Part shown: in pieces, positions 33,690 to 42,765 of the stretch
How positions within the stretch are numbered: position 1 is the stretch's first letter
How the letters are laid out: each line of letters opens with the position of its first letter
Origin: a bacterium
GTDB taxonomy: Bacteria; Electryoneota; AABM5-125-24; Hatepunaeales; Hatepunaeaceae
Length of the DNA: 50,972 nt
Assembly: GCA_025774605.1 (NCBI GenBank)
Contig: JALGVR010000003.1
Span: 1-50,972 of the forward strand
Direction: 5' to 3'
Translations under genes and position numbers: made by a program
Notes under the pieces: model-generated
Told to the model about the DNA's origin: nothing
Databases searched by the model: none
The model's input: the letters and a program-made list of their open reading frames with translations, nothing else

Positions 33690-34496
33690 CTAATCTCCGA
33701 CAATATCACTTGACAACCAGGGATCCCGCGTATCCTCAAGCAGGGTTAAAATCTCAGGTTCCCCATCGTTTACATGAATGGTATGCTCGAAATGCCCTGC
33801 AGGCGAACCGTCTGCCGTAACCGCGGTCCAACCATCATCCAGAACCTTGATCTTATAATCACCGGTTGAAATCATCGGTTCAATGGCAATTGTCATTCCG
33901 GCTTTAAGCGTGGTATCGCCCCGTTTAAAGCTATAATTGGGCACTGCGGGGTCTTCATGCAGATGTGAACCGATGCCGTGACCGACGAGGTCACGGATTA
34001 CGGAAAACCCGTTGTCTTCCGCATAGCTCTGTATGGCGGATCCGATATCGCTGATCCTGTTCCCCGGTCTGACCTGTTCGATTCCCCTGTAAAGAGCTTC
34101 CCGCGTAACCCGCCACAGTTTCAGGTGAATATCATCAACCTTCCCGATCAGAAAGCTCCCGGCCATATCAGCGTACCAACCGTCAAGCTCAACACCAGCG
34201 TCAATACCGACAATCTGACCTTCACGCAATCTGCGTTGTGACGGGATGCCGTGTACGATCTCACTGTCAATGGAGATGCAGGTTGCGGTTGGAAACCTGC
34301 TTCTTCCCGGCCCCTTGTAACCCTTGAAAGCCGGTCGCGCTCCCGCATCCCTCATCACCCTCTCCGCAACGCCGTCGATTTCAGCAGTAACAGCACCGGG
34401 TTTGATCAGATCGGCAAGCTTAAGAAAAACAGATGCCAGCAACCGACCGGCTCTCCGCATCTTCTCGATCTCGCGATGGCTCTTCAGGTAGATCAA
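33690..34496 (-). CDS. map: Methionine aminopeptidase, type I
   Basis: Removes the initiator Met from nascent proteins. 268 residues. The metal ligands D99, D110, H173, E206 and E237 and substrate-contacting H82 are all present (IVGIDAGVELDGWYADMAG, VGHGIGSHLHE, IAIEPM, FEHTIHV). The start is a TTG at 34496 that overlaps the adk stop as TTGA; the first ATG would cut off part of the N-terminal helix. Confidence 0.97.
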   Translation of the reverse strand: MIYLKSHREIEKMRRAGRLLASVFLKLADLIKPGAVTAEIDGVAERVMRDAGARPAFKGYKGPGRSRFPTATCISIDSEIVHGIPSQRRLREGQIVGIDAGVELDGWYADMAGSFLIGKVDDIHLKLWRVTREALYRGIEQVRPGNRISDIGSAIQSYAEDNGFSVIRDLVGHGIGSHLHEDPAVPNYSFKRGDTTLKAGMTIAIEPMISTGDYKIKVLDDGWTAVTADGSPAGHFEHTIHVNDGEPEILTLLEDTRDPWLSSDIVGD

Positions 34497-35122
34497 GTTA
34501 ATACTTTCCTGATCCGATTGAAAACCTCATCCGGACTGCCGGCACCATCCACTTCAACAAGCAGATTCCTGCTCCGATAGTATTCCACGACCGGCTCGGT
34601 CTGAGCGTGATACACACTCAATCGCTTGGCGATAGTCTCCGCCTTGTCATCGTCCCGCTGGTAAATTTCACCACCGCATGCACACCTGTCGGGGCTGGCG
34701 GGATTGATACCGAGCGCCGGATTGTACACCCTGCCGCATGCCCGGCAACTTCGCCGCGCCGACAGGCGCTCGATCACCCGTTGATCGTCCACAACGAGCG
34801 ATATGGTTCGCGCCTCGACCCCATTCAATATCCCGTCGAGACCCTCCGCCTGCACCACTGTCCGTGGAAAACCGTCGAAAAGAACACCCTCTCCGGCGTG
34901 TTCCTTCAAATAACCGCGGATAATTCCGAGAATCACGTCATCGGGTACAAGCTGCCCCTGATCCATGTATCTCTTTGCCAGCCTGCCGAGTTCGGTATTG
35001 TCGGAAACGGCGGATCGCAGCAGGTCACCGGTTGAAAGATGTTGGAGACCGTATTCCTCAACAAGCTTCTCCGCCTGTGTACCTTTACCGGCTCCCGGTG
35101 CGCCCAGCAATATCAGTATCAT
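34493..35122 (-). CDS. adk: Adenylate kinase (zinc LID type)
   Basis: Interconverts AMP+ATP and 2 ADP. 209 residues. The P-loop GAPGAGKGT is at 7-15, FDGFPRT near 82-88, and the long LID domain has C126, C129, C147 and C149, which bind structural zinc. The ATG at 35122 with GAGG 5 nt upstream is preferred to a TTG one codon earlier. Overlaps map by 4 bp. Confidence 0.97.
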   Translation of the reverse strand: MILILLGAPGAGKGTQAEKLVEEYGLQHLSTGDLLRSAVSDNTELGRLAKRYMDQGQLVPDDVILGIIRGYLKEHAGEGVLFDGFPRTVVQAEGLDGILNGVEARTISLVVDDQRVIERLSARRSCRACGRVYNPALGINPASPDRCACGGEIYQRDDDKAETIAKRLSVYHAQTEPVVEYYRSRNLLVEVDGAGSPDEVFNRIRKVLT

Positions 35123-35152
35123 CAATTCCTCATCCCCAAAGAAAATTAAACG

Positions 35153-36484
35153 CTACATCCGCCTGCGGCCGCGGATCTTGCCGGCCTTCATCAGGCTGTC
35201 ATAATGGCGCATGACAAGGTGCGCTTCGATCTGTTGCAGTGTATCCAATCCCACCCCCACGATAATCAGCAGACCGGTTCCACCGTAAAACGATGCAAAA
35301 CTGTACGAAACGTTAATCTGCTTCGAGATCAAGGTGGGAAAAATGGCGATGAAACCGAGGAAAATCGAACCCGGCAAGGTAATCTTGGACAGGATGTTAT
35401 CCAGGTATTCAGCAGTGCGTTTCCCGGGTTTGACCGACGGTATCAGTCCGCCGTATTTCTTCAGATTGTTGGCGACATCGACCGGATTAAATGCCACGGC
35501 GGTATAGAAATATGTAAAGAATACAATCATCGCCATATAGATCATCATGTACATGTAAGAATCGTAAGCGAAAGCCGTCGTCAACCAGTCGCGAAATCCT
35601 GATTCAGGCAGGAATGTCGCCACCGTCGAGGGGAGAAACATGATGGTCTGGGCGAAGATTATCGGCATGACGCCCGCGGTGTTGACGCGCAGCGGTATGT
35701 GAGTCGTCTGACCGCCGTATTGCTTGCGTCCGACAACTCGCTTGGCATACTGGACCTTGATCTTCCTCTGGCCCTGTGTCAGAGCTACAACCGCGACAAC
35801 GGTCAAAAACATCAAGGCAAACAGGAACAGCTCCGTCATCGGCTGACGCAGCCCCTGTGACAACATCTGGACCTCATCGAGGAAGGCATAGGGAAGCCTG
35901 TCGATGATGCCGATGAAGATTATCAGGCTGATGCCGTTCCCGATGCCGCGATCCGTGATCTGCTCGCCCAGCCACATGATGAAGATCGTGCCGGCGGTAA
36001 GGGTAATCATCGTCAGCAGTGAGAATCCGATGCCCGGAGTGGGAACAACCCTCAAACCGCTCTGGGTAACGGGGATCTGTGCCAGGAAAACGCTGACGCC
36101 GAGCGCCTGCAATGCAGAAATCGCGACAGTCAGATAACGCGTCCACTGGGTGATTTTTTTCCGTCCCTCTTCACCTTCCTGCTGAATCTTCTGCAGTGCG
36201 GGTACAACGGTACCCATGAGCTGCAAGATAATCGAGGCGCTGATGTAAGGCATTATCCCAAGGGCGAAGACGGTGGCACGCTTGAAGTTTCCCCCAGCGA
36301 ACATATCGTAGAGCCCGAACAGCGTGTTCTGCTGCATCTTCAGAAATTCACCCAGGGCATGGGCGTTTATCCCTGGAACGGGAACATGCCCGCCAACTCG
36401 GTAGATTACAAAGATCAGAAGCGTAAAGAAGATCTTGCGCTTCAGTTCAGGTATCTTGAAAATATTTTTGAATTTATCCAGCAT
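35153..36484 (-). CDS. secY: Preprotein translocase subunit SecY
   Basis: Channel-forming subunit of the Sec translocon, 443 residues and ten predicted membrane helices. Plug and pore segments (GIMPYISASIILQLMGTVVP), the cytoplasmic loop RKITQWTRY and the ribosome-contact loop QGQRKIKVQYAKRVVG are typical. ATG start between rplO and adk, the conserved spc order. Confidence 0.99.
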   Translation of the reverse strand: MLDKFKNIFKIPELKRKIFFTLLIFVIYRVGGHVPVPGINAHALGEFLKMQQNTLFGLYDMFAGGNFKRATVFALGIMPYISASIILQLMGTVVPALQKIQQEGEEGRKKITQWTRYLTVAISALQALGVSVFLAQIPVTQSGLRVVPTPGIGFSLLTMITLTAGTIFIMWLGEQITDRGIGNGISLIIFIGIIDRLPYAFLDEVQMLSQGLRQPMTELFLFALMFLTVVAVVALTQGQRKIKVQYAKRVVGRKQYGGQTTHIPLRVNTAGVMPIIFAQTIMFLPSTVATFLPESGFRDWLTTAFAYDSYMYMMIYMAMIVFFTYFYTAVAFNPVDVANNLKKYGGLIPSVKPGKRTAEYLDNILSKITLPGSIFLGFIAIFPTLISKQINVSYSFASFYGGTGLLIIVGVGLDTLQQIEAHLVMRHYDSLMKAGKIRGRRRM

Positions 36485-36540
36485 AACCCTGTATCAGAAA
36501 CCTTTCGGGGACTTCGATGATTTTACCTGTTGAGATGCAG

Positions 36541-37059
36541 CTACCGGTCGACCCGCTTTTTCTTCTTCTTTTCAGGACCCTTCTTGACCCGGCGGTCAAC
36601 GGGATCGAGCGGCAGGATCTCGACGGATCCACCGGCGTTGACGATCTTCTCACCCGCGCTCTTCGTCAACCGATGAACCGATACCTTGAGCGCCCTGTCG
36701 ATCTCACCGTCGCCAAGAATGACTATTGGTCGCCGTCCACTCACAATTCCTGAGGAACGAATGATATCGGGATTGACAACCTCCCCTTCGATCTTCGCCA
36801 GATCGGCGATCTTTATCTCCTGATAGTCCGTTCGATCTGGACTGTTGAAACCCCGCTTGGGAACTCGACGCTGGATCGGCATCTGACCGCCTTCAAACCA
36901 TAACGGTTTTTTGTATCCAGCGCGTGATTTCGCCCCCTTGTGTCCCCGCGTTGCTGTATCACCATGTCCGGATCCCCGCCCACGACCAATTCGCTTGTTC
37001 TTTTTTATTGATCCCGGCGCCGGTTTCAACCGTCCAAGATCACCCGTATCATTATGCAT
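36541..37059 (-). CDS. rplO: 50S ribosomal protein L15
   Basis: 172 residues from the ATG at 37059 ([16 protein letters not shown]), which has AGGAG upstream and overlaps the rpmD end by 8 bp. The family segment RIGRGRGSGHGDTATRGHKG and GGQMPIQRRVPKRGF are present. The C-terminus ends in a Lys-rich tail that is longer than usual. Confidence 0.97.
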   Translation of the reverse strand: MHNDTGDLGRLKPAPGSIKKNKRIGRGRGSGHGDTATRGHKGAKSRAGYKKPLWFEGGQMPIQRRVPKRGFNSPDRTDYQEIKIADLAKIEGEVVNPDIIRSSGIVSGRRPIVILGDGEIDRALKVSVHRLTKSAGEKIVNAGGSVEILPLDPVDRRVKKGPEKKKKKRVDR

Positions 37060-37357
37060 TGCTCTCCTTCTCCGCACCGGCGTTGTCTTCTGCCTGGCTG
37101 TTATCGGTCTGATCGTCGGTGATCACAACCTCCTCCACCTTTTCCGGTCTCGTGTCATCCATCGGCACTTCCGGACCAACAGGCTCAACCTTCAACAGGT
37201 GCTTGACCTTGTTGATCATTCCTCTTGAGGAGGGGGAATCGACAATAACACGGCTGTAATGCAGCCTCCGCAAGCCAAGAGCCTTGATGACGCGTTTCTG
37301 GCGGTAGCTTCGACCGACGGCGCTGGAAACGTATGTAATACGCAGGTAATCAGGCAT
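37052..37357 (-). CDS. rpmD: 50S ribosomal protein L30 with acidic C-terminal extension
   Basis: 101 residues. The first about 60 are a complete L30 ([53 protein letters not shown]). About 40 further residues form an acidic Asp/Glu tail not found in standard L30. The ATG at 37357 overlaps rpsE by 8 bp; an upstream in-frame ATG lies inside rpsE. Confidence 0.95.
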   Translation of the reverse strand: MPDYLRITYVSSAVGRSYRQKRVIKALGLRRLHYSRVIVDSPSSRGMINKVKHLLKVEPVGPEVPMDDTRPEKVEEVVITDDQTDNSQAEDNAGAEKESNA

Positions 37358-37895
37358 CGATCGACTCCGGCGCTTTGGGCAGCCCCAGGACATCGCTCAC
37401 GGTTATTCCGCGTTTGCGCGCCATCCCGACCGCGTCATAAAGCTGTCCCAGACCATCAAACGTCGCCCTTATCACATTCACCGGATTCCCGCTCCCGATC
37501 GACTTGCATAGAATATCGCGCACGCCCAGACCCTCGATTACCGCTCTGACAGCTCCCCCGGCGATGATGCCGGTTCCGGGAGACGCCGGTCTGAGTACGA
37601 CCCTTCCGGCGCCGAACCTGCCGAGCACCGCGTGAGGAATACTGCTGCCGGCAATTGGATACCGTTTCATGGCGCGTTTGGCGATCTCAGTGCCTTTTTC
37701 AATGGCATCGACGACCTCACGCGCCTTGCCCAGGCCGAACCCGACCCGACCCTTGCCGTCGCCAACAACCACCAGGGCGTTGAAGCTGAAATTCCGTCCG
37801 CCCTTGACAACCTTGGCGACCCTGCTGATGTGAACCACCTTCTCGATCAGCGTCAGATCGGTGGGATTGACATTCTTAAAAGTTGATCGTTCCAT
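37350..37895 (-). CDS. rpsE: 30S ribosomal protein S5
   Basis: 181 residues. The N-terminal double-stranded RNA-binding fold ([20 protein letters not shown]) and C-terminal part ([19 protein letters not shown]) are typical. S5 helps decoding accuracy. ATG start, 24 bp after rplR. Confidence 0.98.
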   Translation of the reverse strand: MERSTFKNVNPTDLTLIEKVVHISRVAKVVKGGRNFSFNALVVVGDGKGRVGFGLGKAREVVDAIEKGTEIAKRAMKRYPIAGSSIPHAVLGRFGAGRVVLRPASPGTGIIAGGAVRAVIEGLGVRDILCKSIGSGNPVNVIRATFDGLGQLYDAVGMARKRGITVSDVLGLPKAPESIDA

Positions 37896-37919
37896 TTAGA
37901 TTTTTCTATTCAACACCAG

Positions 37920-38303
37920 TTAGAAATCAAGCCCGTTTTTACGAGCTTCCTCGGCAAGCGCCTTTACCTGACCATGATACTTCCTGCCGTTTCGATCAAA
38001 GGAAACCTTGGTAATGCCTTTCGTCTTGGCAAGTTCAGCGATACGTTTACCGATAAGACCCGCCTTCGCCACGTTTCCTTCCACCCCGCTGATTTCGTCA
38101 TGCAAAGCCGGTGAAAGCGAAGAACAACCGGTGATCGTGCGGCTGTTCTGATCGTCTCTAAGTTGTGCATAGATATGACGATTGCTGCTGTAAACCACGA
38201 GACGAGGCCGTTCCATCGTACCGTATAATTTTTTATTGGTATGTTTCCTGCGACGTAGCAGTTTCTCTTTCTTGTGCCGAATGGCGACCTTCTGATCAGT
38301 CAT
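37920..38303 (-). CDS. rplR: 50S ribosomal protein L18
   Basis: 127 residues; the 5S rRNA-binding L18 fold is recognisable from RPRLVVYSSNRHIYAQLRDD and VSFDRNGRKYHGQVKALAE. ATG start between rplF and rpsE. Confidence 0.97.
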   Translation of the reverse strand: MTDQKVAIRHKKEKLLRRRKHTNKKLYGTMERPRLVVYSSNRHIYAQLRDDQNSRTITGCSSLSPALHDEISGVEGNVAKAGLIGKRIAELAKTKGITKVSFDRNGRKYHGQVKALAEEARKNGLDF

Positions 38304-38382
38304 TTATATTCTCCATTGATTGCAGCAGATATAATCAAATCAGTGAAACCAGCCCGACCCCGCGTCCATTCCTCCAGCCCGA

Positions 38383-38922
38383 TCACTTGATGCCGGTCTT
38401 CCCGGCCTTGCGCCGGACGTATTCATCGACATAGCGAATACCCTTGCCTTTATAAGGTTCAGGCGGTTTAAGGGAGCGGATCTTTGCCGCGACATCCCCG
38501 ACTATCTCCTTGTTTATGCCGTTGACACTGAACCTGGTCGGTTCAATCACCTTGATCTCGATCCCTTCAGGCGGAATAAAAACCAGTTTATGGGAAAAGC
38601 CGACTATAAGTTGCAGGGCTCTATCGAGCATATCACAGCGATAACCCACACCGACAATTTTAAGCTCCTTGCTGAAGCCCTCTGTCACGCCTTTGACCAT
38701 ATTGGCGACCAGCGCGCGCGTCAGACCATGCAAGGATCTCTGACCGCTGCTGTCGTCCCTCCTCGTAAACTGCAGCTTTCCATCATCCATGACCGCATCG
38801 ATTCCATCGGGGAGCTCATGCCGTAATTCGCCAAGCCTGCCGGTAATCCTGACCAGCCTGCCATCCAGTTTGATCTTAACCCCGTCCGGGACGGGAATTG
38901 GTTCACGTCCAACCCTTGACAT
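38383..38922 (-). CDS. rplF: 50S ribosomal protein L6
   Basis: 179 residues with two homologous L6 domains; MSRVGREPIPVPDGV at the start and the signature PPEPYKGKGIRYVDEYVRRK at the end. Located at the factor-binding site of the 50S subunit. ATG start. Confidence 0.98.
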   Translation of the reverse strand: MSRVGREPIPVPDGVKIKLDGRLVRITGRLGELRHELPDGIDAVMDDGKLQFTRRDDSSGQRSLHGLTRALVANMVKGVTEGFSKELKIVGVGYRCDMLDRALQLIVGFSHKLVFIPPEGIEIKVIEPTRFSVNGINKEIVGDVAAKIRSLKPPEPYKGKGIRYVDEYVRRKAGKTGIK

Positions 38923-38970
38923 CGGTTATCCTTTCAGCACCGGTTTAAATTCGCGACGTAAGACAATCCA

Positions 38971-39369
38971 TCACCACACCACGCAGAGCGGTTCGCCGCC
39001 AACCCTCAACCGGCGAGCCTGTTTATCGGATATCACGCCACTGGGTGTGGTCAGTATCATCACACCCAAACCGTTCAGGACGCGTGGAATCTCATCAACG
39101 CCGTAGTAGATCCTCAATCCGGGGCGGGAAGCCCTCTTAATGCCGTCAATTACGCATTTCCCGTCATCTGTATATTTCAGATACAGCCTCAGGATGCCCT
39201 GCTTGCCATCCCTGATCCGGATGTACCGATTGATGAACCTCTCCCGCATGAGCACGCGGGTCATCTCCCGCTTGATCCGGGATTCGGGAATGTCCACCGT
39301 ACTATGCCCCGCCATGGCAGCGTTACGGATGCGTGTCAGGAAATCGGCGATCGGGTCCGTCATACTCAA
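38971..39369 (-). CDS. rpsH: 30S ribosomal protein S8
   Basis: 132 residues from a TTG at 39369 (MSMTDPIADFLTRIRNA), or 130 from the ATG at 39363. The GGAGG site lies 8 nt before the TTG but 14 nt before the ATG, which favours TTG. The C-terminal IITTPSGVISDKQARRLRVG-like sequence is typical. S8 binds helix 21 of 16S rRNA and represses the spc operon in E. coli. Confidence 0.97.
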   Translation of the reverse strand: MSMTDPIADFLTRIRNAAMAGHSTVDIPESRIKREMTRVLMRERFINRYIRIRDGKQGILRLYLKYTDDGKCVIDGIKRASRPGLRIYYGVDEIPRVLNGLGVMILTTPSGVISDKQARRLRVGGEPLCVVW

Positions 39370-39390
39370 ACCGTATTCCTCCTTCTCACT

Positions 39391-39576
39391 CTACCAACTT
39401 GCCTTGGTTACGCCTGGGATCATCCCGGAAAGGGACAATTCACGGAAGCATATCCGGCACAGTCCGAAACGACGCATATAGCCGCGTGGTCTGCCGCAAC
39501 GGCGGCAACGATTGTATTTGCGCACCTTAAACTTGGGCTCGCGTCTCTGTTTGGCGACCAGTGATTTTTTTGCCAT
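39391..39576 (-). CDS. rpsN: 30S ribosomal protein S14 (zinc type)
   Basis: 61 residues, the short zinc-binding form. Ligands are in [10 protein letters not shown] and [13 protein letters not shown] start. Located between rplE and rpsH as expected. Confidence 0.97.
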   Translation of the reverse strand: MAKKSLVAKQRREPKFKVRKYNRCRRCGRPRGYMRRFGLCRICFRELSLSGMIPGVTKASW

Positions 39577-39623
39577 TTAATCTGATATACCTGGATGTTT
39601 TACTGTTACCCTACTGTTCACGA

Positions 39624-40319
39624 TCAGGCGGCGTCCTTAGCCGCGGCGCCGGTGCGGTGCAGGAACGGAAAACCGAATCCCTTGAGCAGTTCGAACGCTT
39701 CTTCGTCGTTTCTCGCCGTGGTTGTGATCGTTATATCCATCCCGTGGATCTTCACCACCTTGTCGTAATCTATCTCAGGAAAGATAATCTGTTCCTTGAT
39801 GCCAAATGTGTAATTGCCGCGTCCGTCGAACGAGCGGTCGCTCATGCCGCGAAAATCCCGAACGCGGGGAATGACCACAGAGATCAGCCGATCGAGGAAT
39901 TCATACATCCTGGCGCGTCTCAATGTCACCCGGCAACCGACAACCATATTCTGTCTGAGCCTGAAGTTGGATATCGATTTCTTCGCTCGCGTCAGGACAG
40001 GCTTTTGCCCGCTGATCAGGGCGATCTCCTCTACAACGGACTCAGCCAGTTTGGCGTCCTGATGCAAGGTGCCGATGCCGACATTCAGGACAATCTTGTC
40101 AAGCCTCGGAACAAGGTGATCATTCTTGAAGTTGAACTTCTTGCGCAGATCGGGAGCGATTCGCTCCCTGAACAACTCTTTGAAGCGGGGGGTGTAATCC
40201 TTTGGCAAGGGCTGAACCTCGACCTCGGAGGCTTTCTTTTTACTGGATTTACCGCCCTTGTCAGCCTTTTTCTTCCCGGCTTTGGGTTGTTTCTGTTGCT
40301 TCTTGTCGCTTGTAGCCAT
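39624..40319 (-). CDS. rplE: 50S ribosomal protein L5 with Lys-rich N-terminal extension
   Basis: 231 residues from the ATG at 40319, against about 180 in most L5 proteins. The excess is the N-terminal about 45 residues, a Lys/Ser/Gln-rich tail before [19 protein letters not shown]. The core is normal ([31 protein letters not shown]). L5 binds 5S rRNA and contacts S13. A TTG at 40334 would overlap rplX and is less likely. Confidence 0.95.
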   Translation of the reverse strand: MATSDKKQQKQPKAGKKKADKGGKSSKKKASEVEVQPLPKDYTPRFKELFRERIAPDLRKKFNFKNDHLVPRLDKIVLNVGIGTLHQDAKLAESVVEEIALISGQKPVLTRAKKSISNFRLRQNMVVGCRVTLRRARMYEFLDRLISVVIPRVRDFRGMSDRSFDGRGNYTFGIKEQIIFPEIDYDKVVKIHGMDITITTTARNDEEAFELLKGFGFPFLHRTGAAAKDAA

Positions 40320-40326
40320 AACTGTC

Positions 40327-40686
40327 TTAACCAACTAACGTTTCACCGGATTTTTTCGAATACCGCACCCGCTGCTTCTGACCCTCGACGGTCAGTATCC
40401 TGTGTCCTATCCGCGTCGGTTCACCGGTCTTGGGGTCGATAACCATGACCTTGGATGCGTGTATCGCCCGCTCCCGCTCAATGATCCCACCCTGCGGCGC
40501 CTTGGATGACGGCTTGGTGTGCCGCTTCATGAACGCAACACCCTCGATTACCACGCGGTTAAGCTCCGGAAACACCTTCAGCACCTTACCGCGCTTGCCC
40601 CGGTCGTTTCCGGACAGGACCAGCACCATGTCACCCTTGCGCACGAACAGGCGGTTGCCCTTGATTTTTTTAATGCGTTTGATCAT
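40327..40686 (-). CDS. rplX: 50S ribosomal protein L24
   Basis: 119 residues from the ATG at 40686, with AGGG about 10 nt upstream; a TTG at 40695 would add three residues. The KOW motif [20 protein letters not shown] and [19 protein letters not shown] are typical. An assembly initiator of the 50S subunit. Confidence 0.97.
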   Translation of the reverse strand: MIKRIKKIKGNRLFVRKGDMVLVLSGNDRGKRGKVLKVFPELNRVVIEGVAFMKRHTKPSSKAPQGGIIERERAIHASKVMVIDPKTGEPTRIGHRILTVEGQKQRVRYSKKSGETLVG

Positions 40687-40699
40687 GCTTGTCAATCCC

Positions 40700-41068
40700 T
40701 CACAGCACTTCCGGCGCCAGCGACACGATCTTCATATATTTCTTCTCACGAAGTTCGCGCGCCACCGGACCGAAGATACGGTTGCCGATCATCTCCAGGT
40801 TGTTGTCGAGCAGCACACAGGCATTCTCGTCGAAGCGTATGTAAGATCCGTCCTTGCGCCGCACTTCCTTCTTGACCCGCACCACCACCGCCTTGGACAC
40901 CGTGCCCTTCTTGACGCGGCTGGTCGGTGTGGCGCTGCGCACCGAAACCACAACTATGTCCCCCAATGAGGCGTACCTGCGTCTCGTCCCTCCCAATATG
41001 CGGAAACACTTGACCCGCTTGGCACCGGTATTGTCGGCCACCACCAGTTTTGTTTCTTCCTGTATCAT
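40700..41068 (-). CDS. rplN: 50S ribosomal protein L14
   Basis: 122 residues with no length anomaly. [20 protein letters not shown] at the start and [20 protein letters not shown] at the end are canonical. ATG start. Confidence 0.99.
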   Translation of the reverse strand: MIQEETKLVVADNTGAKRVKCFRILGGTRRRYASLGDIVVVSVRSATPTSRVKKGTVSKAVVVRVKKEVRRKDGSYIRFDENACVLLDNNLEMIGNRIFGPVARELREKKYMKIVSLAPEVL

Positions 41069-41104
41069 GATCGATTCTTGTCTCGTTCAATTATTATAAA
41101 AGTT

Positions 41105-41362
41105 TTACGCCGTCCGTTCAACAATGTCGAGCAACCGCCAGCTCTTGCGGCGCGAGAATGGACGACATTCGACGATTCTCACCCTGTCGCCGACGTTGCA
41201 ACTGTTCTCGGGATCATGCACCAGAAATTTCTTCGACAGCGTGTAATACTTCTTGTATCTTTGATGCGGCAGACGCCTTTCAACCTTGACCGTGATCGTC
41301 TTGTCCAACTTCGAGGATGTAACCACGCCCAGCCTGACCTTCCTGTTTCCCCGCTGCTTCAT
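41105..41362 (-). CDS. rpsQ: 30S ribosomal protein S17
   Basis: 85 residues, OB-fold: RLGVVTSSKLDKTITVKVER, YTLSKKFLVHDPENSCNVGD and RIVECRPFSRRKSW. Binds 16S rRNA early in assembly. ATG start, overlapping the rpmC stop. Confidence 0.98.
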   Translation of the reverse strand: MKQRGNRKVRLGVVTSSKLDKTITVKVERRLPHQRYKKYYTLSKKFLVHDPENSCNVGDRVRIVECRPFSRRKSWRLLDIVERTA

Positions 41363-41601
41363 CTATTCGTCTCCCGTGCCTCTATTACCGCTGAACCGGT
41401 CAGTGTACGAATTCCCTTTTCATGTTCATGCAATATGGTTCTGAGTCTTGCCAGCTCTCGCCTGACAATACGCACCTTGGCGGTATTGTCAAGCTGATGC
41501 AGCGCCAACTGGAACTTAAGGTTTGCCAGCTCTTCACTCTTCTCGGCGACCTTGTCCCTAAGTTCGGCCGGCGACAGTTCTCGTACTTCACGCGATTTCA
41601 C
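41359..41601 (-). CDS. rpmC: 50S ribosomal protein L29
   Basis: 80 residues, two helices ([40 protein letters not shown]). Slightly longer than the usual 65 residues at the C-terminus. The start is a GTG at 41601 with AGG about 8 nt upstream. Sits near the polypeptide exit. Confidence 0.96.
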   Translation of the reverse strand: MKSREVRELSPAELRDKVAEKSEELANLKFQLALHQLDNTAKVRIVRRELARLRTILHEHEKGIRTLTGSAVIEARETNR

Positions 41602-41610
41602 GATAAAACC

Positions 41611-42021
41611 TCAATCTATCCGGGCAACGAAACGACAATTAATCGGAAGTTTGGCTGTGGCGAGTTTCATTGCCCTGCGGGCAACATCTTCACCCACTCC
41701 TTCAAGCTCAAACATCACACGTCCGGGTTTCACCACCGCCACCCAGAATTCAGGATTGCCCTTGCCTTTGCCCATCCTTGTCTCCGCCGGTTTCTTGGTG
41801 ACCGGTTTGTCAGGAAATATACGGATCCAAACCTTGCCGCCGCGCTTGATGTGCCGGGTGATGGCGATACGGGCGGCTTCGATCTGACGCGCCGTGATCC
41901 AGGCCGGCTCCAGCGCCTTCAGTCCGTACTTACCGAATGAAACCGTCGAACCGCGGTACGCCTTCCCCCGCATTCGACCGCGATGTACCTTTCTATGTGG
42001 AACGCGTTTCGGTGATAACAT
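41611..42021 (-). CDS. rplP: 50S ribosomal protein L16
   Basis: 136 residues: [38 protein letters not shown] and [20 protein letters not shown] are all typical. The Arg that is hydroxylated in E. coli L16 lies in the ETRMGKGKG motif. ATG start. Confidence 0.99.
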   Translation of the reverse strand: MLSPKRVPHRKVHRGRMRGKAYRGSTVSFGKYGLKALEPAWITARQIEAARIAITRHIKRGGKVWIRIFPDKPVTKKPAETRMGKGKGNPEFWVAVVKPGRVMFELEGVGEDVARRAMKLATAKLPINCRFVARID

Positions 42022-42026
42022 AGTCC

Positions 42027-42749
42027 TTACCGATTATCATGTCTGCGATTTGGGCGGGAATTGCTCCTCCTTCGAACCGGACGTGAACCACCCTTCTGGT
42101 TTTCCGTACGGGCTGTTTCGCCCTTTCCCAACACTTCACCCTTGCAGATCCAGACCTTCACTCCGATCGTGCCGTAGGTTGTATAGGCTACCTTCAGCGA
42201 ATAGTCGATATCGGCGCGCAGGGTGTGTAACGGGATGCGGCCGTCCTTGTACATCTCGCGACGCGCCATCTCCGCGCCGCCCAAACGCCCTTTGCAAATA
42301 ATCTTCACACCCTCGGCACCCATGCGCCGGGTGGCCTGGAGCGCCCGCTTCATGGCGCGCCGAAAGGAAACGCGCCCGGTAAGTTGCTGGGCAAGGCTTT
42401 CCGCCACCAGCGACGCCTCGAGCTCCGGTAGCTTTATCTCGAGTATGTTCAACTGGACTTCTTTTCCGCTCAGCGATTTAAGCTCGGCGCGCAACTTCTC
42501 AACATCGGCACCCTTTCGCCCGATAACGATCCCCGGACGAGCCGTGTGAATATTGACGGTTATCTGCTTCAGTGTACGCTCAATTTCAACCCGCGCCACG
42601 CCTGCATTGTGAAGCCGCTGTTCGAGGTAGCGACGAAGCATCAGATCCTCGGTTAACTTCTCCGAGAACCTGCGTTCGTCGAACCAGTTCGAAAACCAGG
42701 TTCGATTGATTCCCAACCTGAGTCCGATTGGATTGGTTTTCTGTCCCAT
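42027..42749 (-). CDS. rpsC: 30S ribosomal protein S3
   Basis: 240 residues. An N-terminal region starts [16 protein letters not shown], a KH domain ([20 protein letters not shown]) follows, then a C-terminal domain ending in a basic Arg/Asn tail. It forms part of the mRNA entry tunnel. Normally it directly follows rplV; here a methyltransferase gene lies between, with 16 bp separating it from rpsC. Confidence 0.98.
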   Translation of the reverse strand: MGQKTNPIGLRLGINRTWFSNWFDERRFSEKLTEDLMLRRYLEQRLHNAGVARVEIERTLKQITVNIHTARPGIVIGRKGADVEKLRAELKSLSGKEVQLNILEIKLPELEASLVAESLAQQLTGRVSFRRAMKRALQATRRMGAEGVKIICKGRLGGAEMARREMYKDGRIPLHTLRADIDYSLKVAYTTYGTIGVKVWICKGEVLGKGETARTENQKGGSRPVRRRSNSRPNRRHDNR

Positions 42750-42765
42750 TAAACTCCTGTCTGTG

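Noticed and set aside
39561-40442. 293-codon plus-strand frame opposite rplE and rplX
   Set aside because: It is fully antisense to two clear ribosomal protein genes and matches no family that I know.
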